NCBI GenBank assembly: GCA_004762125.1
Contig: SIHQ01000008.1
Location: 62,001 to 126,000 of the forward strand
From: Oceanospirillales bacterium
Lineage (GTDB): Bacteria; Pseudomonadota; Gammaproteobacteria; Pseudomonadales; Endozoicomonadaceae
Length of the DNA: 64,000 bases
Direction of reading: 5' to 3'
Within the stretch, counting starts at the first letter, position 1; every line of letters starts with the position of its first letter. This document shows positions 1 through 8,218 of the stretch, one piece after another. Under the pieces are notes generated by a model, which was not told where the DNA came from, did no database searches, and saw nothing but the letters and a program-made list of their open reading frames with translations. Both the position numbers and the translations under genes were made by a program.

Positions 1-695
1 TCAAGACGCAGTTCTTCAACACGATTCTTGGGTCCACGCTCTCGCAACTCATGAATATCAATGGGATCCATTAGGGATTCTTTGGCCATTAGCATGGCCT
101 TTTCCGGGCTGCCGCCAATACCTATACCCAACATGCCAGGCGGACACCAGCCAGCACCCATGGTAGGAACTGTCTTTTTAACCCATTCAACAATATCGTC
201 GGAAGGATTCAGCATAGCCAGCTTTGACTTGTTTTCAGAGCCTCCACCTTTCGCAGCCAGCTGTACTTCTACCGTATCGCCAGGAACCAGCTTCATATGT
301 ATGACAGCCGGCGTATTGTCTTTGGTATTCTTACGAGCACCTGCTGGATCTTCCAATACAGACGCACGCAATACATTTTCCGGATGGGTATAGGCTTTAC
401 GAACACCTTCGTTTACCAGATCTTCCAGATTTTTATCTGTCTCAAAACGGACATTCATACCCACCGTCAGGAATATCGTTACCATACCGGTATCCTGACA
501 AATTGGGCGTTTACCCATGGCACACATTCTGGAATTGATCAGAATCTGGGCCATGGCATCTTTGGCTGCCTTTGACGGCTCGGTTTTCCAGGCTTCATGC
601 ACTGCCTGAATAAAATCTACCGGGTGGTAGCAGGAGATAAATTGCAGCGCATCAGCTACGCTTTCAATCAGATCTTGCTCTTTAATTACAGTCAT
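1..695 (-). CDS. Fumarate hydratase class I, N-terminal part (cut by window edge)
   Basis: Catalyses fumarate to malate in the TCA cycle with an oxygen-sensitive [4Fe-4S] cluster. The 231 visible residues start at the ATG at 695 and include ICQDTG, where the first cluster cysteine is expected, and a glycine-rich GIGIGGSPEKA stretch typical of class I fumarases. The reading frame is open to base 1, so the C-terminal half lies outside the window. An upstream purine stretch (GGGAGC) can serve as ribosome binding site. It is far from the sdh/suc block but belongs to the same pathway. Class I is clear. Whether it is FumA-like or a close relative cannot be told from half a protein. Confidence 0.9.
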   Translation of the reverse strand, partial: MTVIKEQDLIESVADALQFISCYHPVDFIQAVHEAWKTEPSKAAKDAMAQILINSRMCAMGKRPICQDTGMVTIFLTVGMNVRFETDKNLEDLVNEGVRKAYTHPENVLRASVLEDPAGARKNTKDNTPAVIHMKLVPGDTVEVQLAAKGGGSENKSKLAMLNPSDDIVEWVKKTVPTMGAGWCPPGMLGIGIGGSPEKAMLMAKESLMDPIDIHELRERGPKNRVEELRL

Positions 696-814
696 TGGCT
701 CCCGCTCCCATGGTCTCATCATTGACCGGGTTATCAGCATTCCACTTGTTAAGCATTATGCCGACATCAAACCCTGGTCATCTGTCTTCTTGTTTTATTG
801 ACTGGCTACAAAGC

Positions 815-867
815 CTTCGAATAAACCCCTTGAATACACACTCATTATGTAAAGGCCTTATTCGAAG
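815..867. repeat. Inverted repeat in the fumarase upstream region
   Basis: CTTCGAATAA (815-824) and TTATTCGAAG (858-867) are perfect 10-bp inverted arms separated by 33 nt. The gap between 696 and 1041 otherwise holds no gene I can support. The arms could form a hairpin in the fumarase leader RNA or be a protein-binding site. No function is shown. Confidence 0.5.
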
Positions 868-925
868 ACTTCCTGACAGCAATGCAATCGGGGCCCTTAT
901 TGTCCCCTCCCCAAATGCTGGCTCG

Positions 926-931
926 ATTATA
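926..931 (-). promoter_or_regulatory. Candidate extended -10 promoter element for the fumarase gene
   Basis: On the minus strand the sequence reads TGGTATAAT, an extended -10 box with a perfect TATAAT. No convincing -35 is present, which extended -10 promoters tolerate. It lies about 230 nt upstream of the fumarase start, implying a long leader. The leader contains the inverted repeat at 815-867. Assignment is inference. Confidence 0.35.
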
Positions 932-1041
932 CCAATCCTTAGCAACAGAAAACATTAATCGTCAGTGATGATCAGCACATTTTTGTTACCAAAAGCATCG
1001 AGCTATTATCTCACAAGCAAATCCTCTGATAGACTGTAAAT

Positions 1042-1962
1042 ATGCCAAAAATAACCATTGCCAGCCGACAATTGCAGGCCGACAGTGACCAATGCCTGCT
1101 CGACAGCTTACTTAATCAGGGTGAAAGAATACCTCACTCCTGTCGTTCAGGAGTTTGTCATGCCTGTATGCTTCAGGCAGATAAAGGACAACCCCCGGCG
1201 CAAAGCCAGCAGTTTCTACCTCGTGAAAAAATCAATAGTCAGCATTTTCTTGCCTGCCAATGCTATCCAATTGCTGACATGACCGTTTCTCTGCCTAAAA
1301 GCAAACCCATTTCAGCGATAATCACAGCTATTGAAAAGCCGGAAAGCACACTTGCCGTTCTCACTCTTGCTCCCAGGCAGCCGCTTTCATATCTGCCAGG
1401 CCAACACCTGACTGTTTCTGCAAATGAACGACTGAGTAAAGATTGCTATCTGGCTTCCAGCCCTACGGCACAGCAATTGACTCTTTATATACGACGAAAG
1501 GTTGGCGATCCTTTTAGTACCTGGAGTCATGAGATTGCCAGGGTAGGAGATAAAATCCACCTTGGGCAGCCCAAGGGCGTCGGCATTGATTTTGAATCGA
1601 TGCGCAACAAACTCCAGCTCATTTGCCATGAAAATCACTTGGCACCAGTGGTTTCAATCATCAAGCATTACTGCCAGCTGAGGCCTGAATCCGAGGTAAT
1701 ACTGAATTGTTTTTTCACCGGCTCAGAAAAACCTGACATCAAGCGTTTCTTCCAGGATATGACAGCGCGATACAATAATTTTTCATTCCGTTTTCTACGG
1801 TACAGTACAACAAAGCAAATAACGGGGATTGTTTCTGAAGCGTCCAGTGGCGAACTGATCATATCAGGAAACCGGAACTTTATTGCCAACATTGAAAAGA
1901 CGAATATTGATACGAGTCAGGCGCTCAAACTTCTACCGATCAAGGAACGAACCCTTCGTTGA
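1042..1962 (+). CDS. 2Fe-2S ferredoxin fused to a degenerate ferredoxin-reductase-like domain
   Basis: A 306-residue protein. Residues 1-85 are a plant-type 2Fe-2S ferredoxin domain with cluster cysteines 34, 39, 42 and 72 (CRSGVCHAC, then LAC). Residues about 88-285 follow the ferredoxin-NADP reductase fold: GQHLTV, GDPFSTW and the LAPVVSIIKH region are recognisable. The key cofactor motifs are altered. The usual RxYS flavin motif reads KDCY, the GGTGxAP nucleotide motif reads HENHLAP (about 196-202), and the terminal CGPP motif reads SGNRN (275-279). Relatives are oxygenase reductases and CDP-deoxyglucose reductase-type enzymes. The ferredoxin part looks functional, while pyridine nucleotide binding is doubtful. 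No oxygenase gene lies nearby. Followed by bolA on the same strand. Confidence 0.75.
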   Translation: MPKITIASRQLQADSDQCLLDSLLNQGERIPHSCRSGVCHACMLQADKGQPPAQSQQFLPREKINSQHFLACQCYPIADMTVSLPKSKPISAIITAIEKPESTLAVLTLAPRQPLSYLPGQHLTVSANERLSKDCYLASSPTAQQLTLYIRRKVGDPFSTWSHEIARVGDKIHLGQPKGVGIDFESMRNKLQLICHENHLAPVVSIIKHYCQLRPESEVILNCFFTGSEKPDIKRFFQDMTARYNNFSFRFLRYSTTKQITGIVSEASSGELIISGNRNFIANIEKTNIDTSQALKLLPIKERTLR

Positions 1963-2027
1963 ATTACCCATTCCTGTTACCCTATATTCAGCGTACTTCT
2001 TCGATATAATCAGAGCTAACAAGATCA

Positions 2028-2339
2028 ATGAACATGCAGGAAAAAGTCAGCCAAAAGCTGACAAGCCAGTTCTCTCCACTGTTTATCCAGGTCGAGAACG
2101 AAAGTTATATGCATAATGTACCGCCGAATTCTGAAACTCATTTCAAGGTGGTACTGGTAAGCGAAGACTTTCAGGGCAAGCCCCCGGTTAAGCGTCACCA
2201 GATGGTCTACAAGCTGTTATCAGAGGAACTGCAGTCAGGCATTCATGCTCTAGCCCTGCATACCCATACACCAAGTGAGTGGCAACAACGCCAGCAAAGC
2301 AGTCCTGACAGTCCGAATTGCCTTGGCGGCGGAAAGTAA
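2028..2339 (+). CDS. bolA: BolA family protein
   Basis: A 103-residue protein with the BolA fold: a loop HNVPPNSETHFKVVLVS carries the conserved residues used with monothiol glutaredoxins to coordinate a shared [2Fe-2S] cluster, followed by the KRHQMVYKLLSEEL helix and the ALALHTHTPSEW strand. BolA proteins act in iron-sulfur trafficking and in stress morphology in E. coli. Start at 2028; a second in-frame ATG lies two codons downstream. A TATAAT-like -10 box occurs at 2005-2010. It sits between the ferredoxin-type gene and a SRAP-like gene. Family assignment is firm. The subtype (BolA rather than IbaG) rests on length and motif only. Confidence 0.88.
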   Translation: MNMQEKVSQKLTSQFSPLFIQVENESYMHNVPPNSETHFKVVLVSEDFQGKPPVKRHQMVYKLLSEELQSGIHALALHTHTPSEWQQRQQSSPDSPNCLGGGK

Positions 2340-2367
2340 AAAATAACGATCAAAGGAATAAAACTCT

Positions 2368-2814
2368 GTGTGTGGTGGAGCCCAGTTTCATATTGATGGA
2401 CAGACCATCAAAACCTACTTCCCAAACCCCAAAGCACGGTTACCGGTTCTGACCCGAAATGGAGAACAGATACTGGTGCCCTGGGGACGCAGAGAAAACC
2501 AGCCAGGTCATGCACCCCAAGGTGGCTGGGCTCGACTGGAGTCAATAAAAAGTGGCATCTGGCAACGGTTCAAACCTAGACCGGTAAAAATCATTGTTGC
2601 AGCATTTATGGAGAAGGATTCTACCGGCGACAGTCACTGGTTTGAACTGGATCGTCAGCAGTTTATTCAGGGTTTGATTACAACAGATGGATCTTTTAAA
2701 AGACTTTATGTGGTGACTGAAGATAATCCGGTAAGCTGCCATAAAAGCGGTCGCTGGCCAAGAGTAATGGAATCCGATCAGATTCCACCAAGACCCACCA
2801 GCGGACTTTTTTAA
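2368..2814 (+). CDS. Short SRAP-like (YedK/HMCES-related) protein
   Basis: 148 residues starting with GTG at 2368, preceded by AAAGGAAT as ribosome binding site. The chosen start places Cys at position 2 (Met-Cys-Gly-Gly), the hallmark of SRAP proteins, in which Cys2 is exposed and cross-links to abasic sites in single-stranded DNA. PWGRR (near residue 40), a GGWARLES stretch and EKD follow in the order of a SRAP core, but the protein is about two thirds of the usual size of about 220. Function in abasic-site protection is inferred from Cys2 and general layout only. It ends one nucleotide before the convergent cysH stop codon. Confidence 0.55.
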   Translation: MCGGAQFHIDGQTIKTYFPNPKARLPVLTRNGEQILVPWGRRENQPGHAPQGGWARLESIKSGIWQRFKPRPVKIIVAAFMEKDSTGDSHWFELDRQQFIQGLITTDGSFKRLYVVTEDNPVSCHKSGRWPRVMESDQIPPRPTSGLF

Positions 2815-2815
2815 A

Positions 2816-3439
2816 TCACTTTGACATAGATGTGTGCAGACCACATTCACGATGCCCATGCACCTTGGTCGGGTCGTAGTAATCTTCTTCAATGGGAAGA
2901 TCATTCTCGACCAAGTACTCTTCAATATCCAACTCTGTCCAATTCAGCAATGGCGCAACCCGATAAAAACCATTTTTGGTCGCACTCAGCACTTCAAGAC
3001 CCTGTCGAAATTCAGTCTGATCCTTGCGAATTGCTGTCAGCCAATAGTCAGGCGCTGAAGCTTTCATCGCACGAGAAAAAGGCTCCAGTTTAACCTGACG
3101 GGTAAATTCATCATGTTCTGAGGTATCTACTTCAGGCACACCACCTATGGTGGCATCGCGATAGGCTCTACTGTATTGGGGGTGGAAGATCTGAATATTC
3201 AGTTCAAGACTGGAAATCAGGTTCCGTGCGAAACGGTAGGTTGCTTCTGTTCCATAACCGGAATCAATCCATACCACAGGCAGATCAGGCTTGATGCGGG
3301 TAGCCATATGGAGAATAGCGGCTTCATGAGGCCCGAAGTTTGTTGTAACCAATGGTTGTTCAGCTCTGCCCAGAGTCCAGCGAATAATTTCCTGAGGGCT
3401 CAGTTCAGACAGCTCTCGATTCAATAACTCCAGATCCAT
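2816..3439 (-). CDS. cysH: Phosphoadenosine phosphosulfate (PAPS) reductase
   Basis: Reduces PAPS to sulfite in assimilatory sulfate reduction, using thioredoxin or glutaredoxin. The 207 residues include the P-loop-like TTNFGPHEAAILHM (32-45), the DSGYGTEATYRF region (59-70), AIRKDQT (136-142) and the C-terminal catalytic motif ECGLH with Cys199. Only the single ECGLH cysteine is present and no paired CC motifs, so a [4Fe-4S] APS-reductase type is unlikely. It is shorter than E. coli CysH (244) at the N-terminus. No other cys genes are adjacent. Convergent with the SRAP-like gene. Confidence 0.9.
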   Translation of the reverse strand: MDLELLNRELSELSPQEIIRWTLGRAEQPLVTTNFGPHEAAILHMATRIKPDLPVVWIDSGYGTEATYRFARNLISSLELNIQIFHPQYSRAYRDATIGGVPEVDTSEHDEFTRQVKLEPFSRAMKASAPDYWLTAIRKDQTEFRQGLEVLSATKNGFYRVAPLLNWTELDIEEYLVENDLPIEEDYYDPTKVHGHRECGLHTSMSK

Positions 3440-3571
3440 TCATTACTCCAGTTATAAAACATTTAGTTTCAAGACTGGAGAACTATAAGGAATGGTTGCA
3501 CAACACTCAACGGGCGGATTAGATCATGATTTTCTTTGCAAATACTTGTTTGATCTAAACCTACTTTTCTA

Positions 3572-4210
3572 TCAACTCTTTTTCCTGACAATATGAAGGC
3601 CATGCCTGACAGGCAGAAGCACATTTTCTAGGTCAGCTCTGTCAGCAAGGTATTGATTCAGATCCGCAATTATCTGGTCCCGTTCATCCTGAGGGTCTAA
3701 CACACCGCCCTTCCAGAGAGCATCATCCACTACGATCAAGCCGCCCACCTTTAGCATCGGTAATACCATGTCGACGTACTCGCGGTATTTCTTTTTATCC
3801 GCATCGATAAAGACGAAGTCCAGCTCTCCTTCAATAGAGGGAATAGTGTCCATCGCTCTGCCAAACAAAACCTTCAACTTACTGCCATGGCCACTCTTAC
3901 GGAAAAACTCTTCAGCGATTTCAATGGCTCTCGGATTGGTTTCACAGCAATAGATTTCACCGTCGTCTGCCAGTCCTTCAGCCATGGACAGAGCTGCGTA
4001 ACCGGTGAACATACCGATTTCCAGCACCCTTTTGCTGTTACTGATAGCCACCAGCATTTTGAGTGTTTGCCCGACCAGATTGCCCGACATATTATCCGGA
4101 TAGCGTGTCCGTTCAGTGGTAGCAGCAGAGAGTGCTTTCAATGCTTCAGATTCACCAGAGATGGATTGACAATACTGCTCTATTTCCGGCTGGGTGATAG
4201 CTGTCATCAA
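3572..4210 (-). CDS. SAM-dependent O-methyltransferase, caffeoyl-CoA OMT family
   Basis: 212 residues with the class I methyltransferase fold of the cation-dependent O-methyltransferases. Motif I is LEIGMFTGYAALSMA. CCETNPRAIEIA is the acidic SAM-ribose strand, LDFVFIDADKKKY supplies the metal-binding aspartates, and GGLIVVDDALWKGGV follows. In bacteria such enzymes often methylate catechol-type small molecules. The natural substrate cannot be inferred. Flanked by cysH and the SelW-like gene in separate transcription units. Confidence 0.85.
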   Translation of the reverse strand: MMTAITQPEIEQYCQSISGESEALKALSAATTERTRYPDNMSGNLVGQTLKMLVAISNSKRVLEIGMFTGYAALSMAEGLADDGEIYCCETNPRAIEIAEEFFRKSGHGSKLKVLFGRAMDTIPSIEGELDFVFIDADKKKYREYVDMVLPMLKVGGLIVVDDALWKGGVLDPQDERDQIIADLNQYLADRADLENVLLPVRHGLHIVRKKS

Positions 4211-4350
4211 TATTCCTGTAATTTCTCAAATAATGAATCGGTCACCATTGAATAAGTCTGATCAGTTTGATGTTCAATGGATTTTAACAAAATTAACAAC
4301 AATCTCATGGTAGAATCCACGAAAATAATCAGAATTATTTAGAGGTTACT

Positions 4351-4629
4351 GTGTCCGAAAAACCTGTCATCGAAATTGAGTACTGTAGCCAGTGTCAGTG
4401 GCTGCTTCGATCCGCATGGCTGGCTCAGGAGTTGCTCAGTACGTTTAGCACTGATCTGGGTGAAGTTCGGTTAAAACCCGGTACAGGTGGGATTTTTGTC
4501 ATCACTTTAAACGGCAATCAAATCTGGGAGCGAAAAGCCAACGGAGGCTTTCCTCAACCCAAGGAGATCAAACAAAAAGTTCGAGATTTTATCGACCCAG
4601 ACAGAGACCTGGGTCATAACGATCGCTGA
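4351..4629 (+). CDS. SelT/SelW/SelH-type (Rdx family) protein
   Basis: 92 residues with a GTG start at 4351, preceded by AGAGG (4341-4345). The N-terminal strand leads into EYCSQCQW, a CxxC motif where selenoprotein W homologues have CxxU, so this is the cysteine form. GTGGIFVITLNG and IWERKANGGFPQPKEIK match the thioredoxin-like Rdx fold. Likely a small thiol-redox protein of unknown client. Stands alone. Confidence 0.85.
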   Translation: MSEKPVIEIEYCSQCQWLLRSAWLAQELLSTFSTDLGEVRLKPGTGGIFVITLNGNQIWERKANGGFPQPKEIKQKVRDFIDPDRDLGHNDR

Positions 4630-4648
4630 ATCAGACTGTACTTTAAGC

Positions 4649-5347
4649 TCAGACCCAGTCAGAAGACGTTTTTCTCTGTGTCCGCAGTCTTGGCAGAATC
4701 AGTCCAAGAAAAATACCCAACAGAATCGTACCGCCGCCATAAAGATACCAGCGCAGACTGGTACTATTAGCCAACTGACTGTTTTCCGCAGAGATGACGT
4801 CAACGCGGTTTTTCAACTGCGAATTCTCTTCCATCAGCCCTTTGTTACGAAGATCAAGAGCTTGTGGATCTGCAGTCGCTTCTCTCAAAGTGATGTATTC
4901 AGATGTTTTCTCGTCCAGTGCCCGAGTTGCTGCGCTCAGATTACTTTGAACTTCCAGCAGTTCCGCACTGGTTTCCTTCAGTTCATTTTTCAGAGGCTGA
5001 ATACTCTGCTCCAACTGAACCATTTTCTCCAGCTCTTTAGGCAGCCGTATACTGGCCGGTTCATCAGACACTAGATAGTGCTTTTGAACAAAACCTTCAA
5101 GGCCACCACTGGTCTTGATCTTGCTGTAGCCCTTTCCTGCATCGGCTTCCAGAACGGTCATTCGGACACCGGTCTTCAATCCTCGGTGAAGAATTTTGAA
5201 CTGATTTCCCGGCCCTGCACGCAGAGGGACATAGACTACATCAGTAATGTACTTGGTCTCGGCCATAACCGGCGCCGTCAGGAGCAAACTTCCTGACAGC
5301 AATAATCCGGACATCAACAGAGACAGCTTGCTAGCTGTTTTTTTCAC
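4649..5347 (-). CDS. YgiM-type SH3 domain protein (TIGR04211 family)
   Basis: 232 residues from a GTG start at 5347, preceded by AGAGAG. The longer open frame upstream overlaps the yciI-like gene and looks spurious. Order: signal peptide (about 1-30, ending PVMAE), bacterial SH3 domain (VYVPLRAGPGNQFKILHRGL onward, about 35-90), a coiled-coil region, a transmembrane helix (LYGGGTILLGIFLGLILP) and a short basic tail. This is the layout of YgiM-like inner-membrane proteins with a periplasmic SH3 domain, possibly peptidoglycan-interacting. Third gene of a close yciB-yciI set, starting 10 nt after the yciI stop. Confidence 0.8.
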   Translation of the reverse strand: MKKTASKLSLLMSGLLLSGSLLLTAPVMAETKYITDVVYVPLRAGPGNQFKILHRGLKTGVRMTVLEADAGKGYSKIKTSGGLEGFVQKHYLVSDEPASIRLPKELEKMVQLEQSIQPLKNELKETSAELLEVQSNLSAATRALDEKTSEYITLREATADPQALDLRNKGLMEENSQLKNRVDVISAENSQLANSTSLRWYLYGGGTILLGIFLGLILPRLRTQRKTSSDWV

Positions 5348-5357
5348 ACGTTCTCTC

Positions 5358-5657
5358 TTAGGGCAGGACTTTTTTAAAAGGCTTAACGACAACGGCCTTA
5401 TAAACCCCTGCCTCAATATAGGGGTCATTATCTGCCCAGTTTTGAGCAGCTTCCAAACTGTCAAACTCGGCAACCACAAGACTACCAGTAAAACCGGCTT
5501 CACCAGGATCATTGCTATCAATAGCCGGGCAAGGCCCTGCCATTTCCAAACGACCTTCCGACCTCAACTGCTCCAGCCTGGCCACATGCGCAGGTCTGGC
5601 CTGTTGACGCATAGGAAGACTATTTTCTACATCTTGACTGATAACGGCATACAGCAT
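5358..5657 (-). CDS. yciI: YciI family protein
   Basis: 99 residues with the dimeric alpha-beta barrel fold of YciI ([24 protein letters not shown] at the start is family-typical, as is the GPC...GSLVVAEF core). Function is unsettled; a Haemophilus homologue has a His-Asp pair suggestive of catalysis. The start codon follows the yciB stop directly (TAA then ATG), indicating translational coupling. The yciB-yciI adjacency is also seen in enterobacteria. Confidence 0.88.
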   Translation of the reverse strand: MLYAVISQDVENSLPMRQQARPAHVARLEQLRSEGRLEMAGPCPAIDSNDPGEAGFTGSLVVAEFDSLEAAQNWADNDPYIEAGVYKAVVVKPFKKVLP

Positions 5658-6239
5658 TTATTTTTCCTCAACCTTTACATGTCGGGAGATAGCAGCAAAC
5701 TGAATGATAACAAACAGAAAGGTAAGAATCAGACTGCCAAACACTTTGAAGTCCACCCAGATCTCATGAAAGGTGAAGGCCACAAACAGGTTAGCGGCGC
5801 CCAACAGGATAAAGAAGACTACCCAGCTGAGATTCATTTTCATCCAGATTTCATCAGGCAGTGTAATCGCATGCCCCATCATTCGCTGGACCAATGGCTT
5901 CTCGCCGATAAACTGGCTACCTAAAAAAGCCATTGCAAAAATCCAGTTCACAATGGGCGCTTTCCATTTCAGAAAAGTCTCATCATGGAAGGTCAGTGTC
6001 ATTCCACCGAACAGCATGACAGCACCTAAGGTAATGAGCTGACTCTTTTCCAGATGTTTATTCTTCAGAAACATTCCGCCATAAACAATGACAGAAGCCG
6101 CCATAAGGAACATGGTCGCACTGAAAGGGCCACCTACATCAAGCTGTTGGCCTCCCAGCTCCAGCACCCTTGGGTCCATTTTATAAACAGTAAAAAAAAC
6201 TATCAGCGGGATAAAGTCGATCAGCTGCTTCATACTCAA
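5658..6239 (-). CDS. yciB: Inner membrane septation protein A (YciB)
   Basis: 193 residues with five to six transmembrane helices. The start (KQLIDFIPLIVFFTVYK) and KPLVQRMMGHAITLPDEIW are strongly characteristic of YciB/IspZ, an inner-membrane protein linked to cell-envelope synthesis and septation in E. coli and Shigella. First gene of the yciB-yciI-SH3 unit. An extended -10 sequence (TGGTATAAT, minus strand, 6479-6484) lies about 240 nt upstream, and a small hairpin TCCCA/TGGGA at 6342-6357 lies in between. Confidence 0.92.
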   Translation of the reverse strand: MSMKQLIDFIPLIVFFTVYKMDPRVLELGGQQLDVGGPFSATMFLMAASVIVYGGMFLKNKHLEKSQLITLGAVMLFGGMTLTFHDETFLKWKAPIVNWIFAMAFLGSQFIGEKPLVQRMMGHAITLPDEIWMKMNLSWVVFFILLGAANLFVAFTFHEIWVDFKVFGSLILTFLFVIIQFAAISRHVKVEEK

Positions 6240-6497
6240 CCAGTTAGATTAATCATTATGGCTTTACCCTAAAGGATTCTTTACCAGCAGCCCATAGGGA
6301 AGTTACTTAACCGAAACAATTATATATCAATGACGGCGGCATCCCAGTAATTTGGGACAATCGTATAAATAAACCTTACTTGTTTTTTAAAAGCCTTTAC
6401 ATTTTTCACCTCCGGTTCTTGACTGGCTCAGTTGCCAGATAAAGGTTAAAGTGCACTGATATAGAACTTTTTATTGGAATTATACCAATCTTCTTTT

Positions 6498-7385
6498 ATG
6501 ACTCTTAACGCCGATCTTCATTGCCACACCACAGCTTCTGATGGCTCTCTGGGCCCTCTTGAACTTTATCAGAGAGCGACTGATCAGGGTGTAGAGCTTC
6601 TAGCCATCACCGATCACGATTCCGTTGAAGCTCATCGCTATCTGGCAAAAAAAGAGCTACAAGGGCCCAGATTGGTGACTGGCATGGAATTATCCACAGT
6701 ATGGTCCAATATGGAGATCCATATCGTTGGTTTGAATTTCCCGCTGGATCATCCTGATTTGGAAATGATCGTTCAACACCAGAACGAAGCCAGAAAACAA
6801 CGCTCGATGCTCATTGCCAGAAAACTGGTCAAACATCTGAAATTACCTCAATCGCCCGAAGATTTATTTCAGGAAGTAGTTGAACTGGCCATGAATCGAC
6901 AAAAAAGAACCAGCGACGATTTCCAGCTAACAGCGGAACATATCCAGACCGGTCGCCCTCATTTTGCCTGGTGGCTCATCGAGCACGGCTACGTTAATGA
7001 AATGCAGCCGGCTTTTGATAAATACCTGTCTCATACCAAGCTAGGTAACTTGCGAGCGTTTTGGCCCCCCATGAGTAAAGCCATTGCCTGGATAAGAGCG
7101 GTTGAAGGGCAAGCGGTTCTTGCCCATCCGGGCAAATATAAAATGACTCGAACCAAGCTAAGAGCATTAGTCAGGGACTTTTCAATAGCAGGCGGTAAGG
7201 CCTTGGAAGTCAGTGGCTGCAACCAGCCTCCGGGACAGAAAGAAGAACTGACAGAGTTATGCATGGACTTTCAACTAGCCGGTTCCAGAGCCAGCGACTT
7301 CCATACGCCTAAAAACCCATGGGTTGAACTAGGTAAACCTCATCCCCTGCCCGAACAGATCGAACCCATCTGGCAGGATTGGTAA
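6498..7385 (+). CDS. rnm: PHP-domain RNase AM (YciV/TrpH family)
   Basis: 295 residues from the ATG at 6498; an in-frame TTG at 6474 is an alternative. PHP metal motifs in order: DLHCHTTASDG near the start, ITDHDS, GMELS, a central AHPGK and C-terminal ASDFHTP. E. coli YciV is the 5'-3' exonuclease RNase AM, which trims 5' ends of rRNA precursors and degrades short RNAs. It heads a gene order (rnm, yciO, trpS, scpA, scpB, rluB) conserved in related bacteria. RluF is inserted here, starting 10 nt after this stop. Confidence 0.88.
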   Translation: MTLNADLHCHTTASDGSLGPLELYQRATDQGVELLAITDHDSVEAHRYLAKKELQGPRLVTGMELSTVWSNMEIHIVGLNFPLDHPDLEMIVQHQNEARKQRSMLIARKLVKHLKLPQSPEDLFQEVVELAMNRQKRTSDDFQLTAEHIQTGRPHFAWWLIEHGYVNEMQPAFDKYLSHTKLGNLRAFWPPMSKAIAWIRAVEGQAVLAHPGKYKMTRTKLRALVRDFSIAGGKALEVSGCNQPPGQKEELTELCMDFQLAGSRASDFHTPKNPWVELGKPHPLPEQIEPIWQDW

Positions 7386-7395
7386 CACACGCTCC

Positions 7396-8094
7396 ATGAT
7401 CAGACTTGCCAAATACATTGCTGAAACAGGTTACTGCTCTCGACGCGGAGCCAGTCGCCTGATCGATGCAGAACGTGTCACTGTTAATACCCGACCTGCC
7501 CACCACATTGATCGTATTTCTGATATTGACCAGGTTCATGTTGATGGTCAGCTTCTCAACACTTCCGTTGAGAGAGTTTATTGGCTATACAACAAACCCG
7601 TCGGAGTTGACTGCGCCTGCAAAACTGACGACAAAAGCAGCATAATTCACAGGCTGCCAATGAGTCCCAGAGTCTTCCCTGTTGGCCGTTTGGATAAGGA
7701 CTCTCACGGACTTCTGTTGTTGACCAACGACGGTGAACTCTGCCACCAACTGATACACCCGGATTTTTATCACGAAAAAGAGTATCTGGTGACCGTAGAT
7801 AACAACGTCACTGACACGTTTCTTAAGACTATGACGAACGGTGTTCATTATGGTGATGTCCACACCCGCCCCTGCAAAATAGAACAGACTTCTTCTGACA
7901 GTTTTCATATCACGTTAACTGAAGGCAAAAACCGACAGATCCGTAAAATGTGCAAGGCACTGGGTTTTCGTGTTACCAACCTTCAGCGACTGCGAATTTT
8001 AAATCTAACATTGTCAGACCTTGGTACAGACCAAATTCTACCTATTACAGAGAGCAAGCTGAAAGTTCTGATAAGTTCCGTGAAACCGCTCTGA
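7396..8094 (+). CDS. rluF: 23S rRNA pseudouridine synthase, RluF-like
   Basis: 232 residues with an N-terminal S4 RNA-binding domain (about 1-60) and an RsuA/RluB/E/F catalytic domain. The catalytic motif is GRLDKDSHGLLLLTNDGEL, with the invariant Asp in RLD. HEKEYLVTV and EGKNRQIRKMC match RluF, which modifies 23S U2604 (and tRNA-Tyr) in E. coli. Starts 10 nt downstream of rnm, probably co-transcribed. Confidence 0.85.
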   Translation: MIRLAKYIAETGYCSRRGASRLIDAERVTVNTRPAHHIDRISDIDQVHVDGQLLNTSVERVYWLYNKPVGVDCACKTDDKSSIIHRLPMSPRVFPVGRLDKDSHGLLLLTNDGELCHQLIHPDFYHEKEYLVTVDNNVTDTFLKTMTNGVHYGDVHTRPCKIEQTSSDSFHITLTEGKNRQIRKMCKALGFRVTNLQRLRILNLTLSDLGTDQILPITESKLKVLISSVKPL

Positions 8095-8218
8095 GTCATT
8101 GCACTGGTTACTGCCGGTGTTATGATGCCGCCTCTTCCCAATACTAAAGAGCGTTGAATCCTGCCGAAAGAAACCTGATACAGGTATTAATCGGTTTAGA
8201 TTCATGTATCAGGTCACA

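Noticed and set aside
5348-5521. N-terminal extension of the SH3 protein
   Set aside because: It overlaps yciI in another frame; the GTG at 5347 has a ribosome binding site and yields a proper signal peptide.
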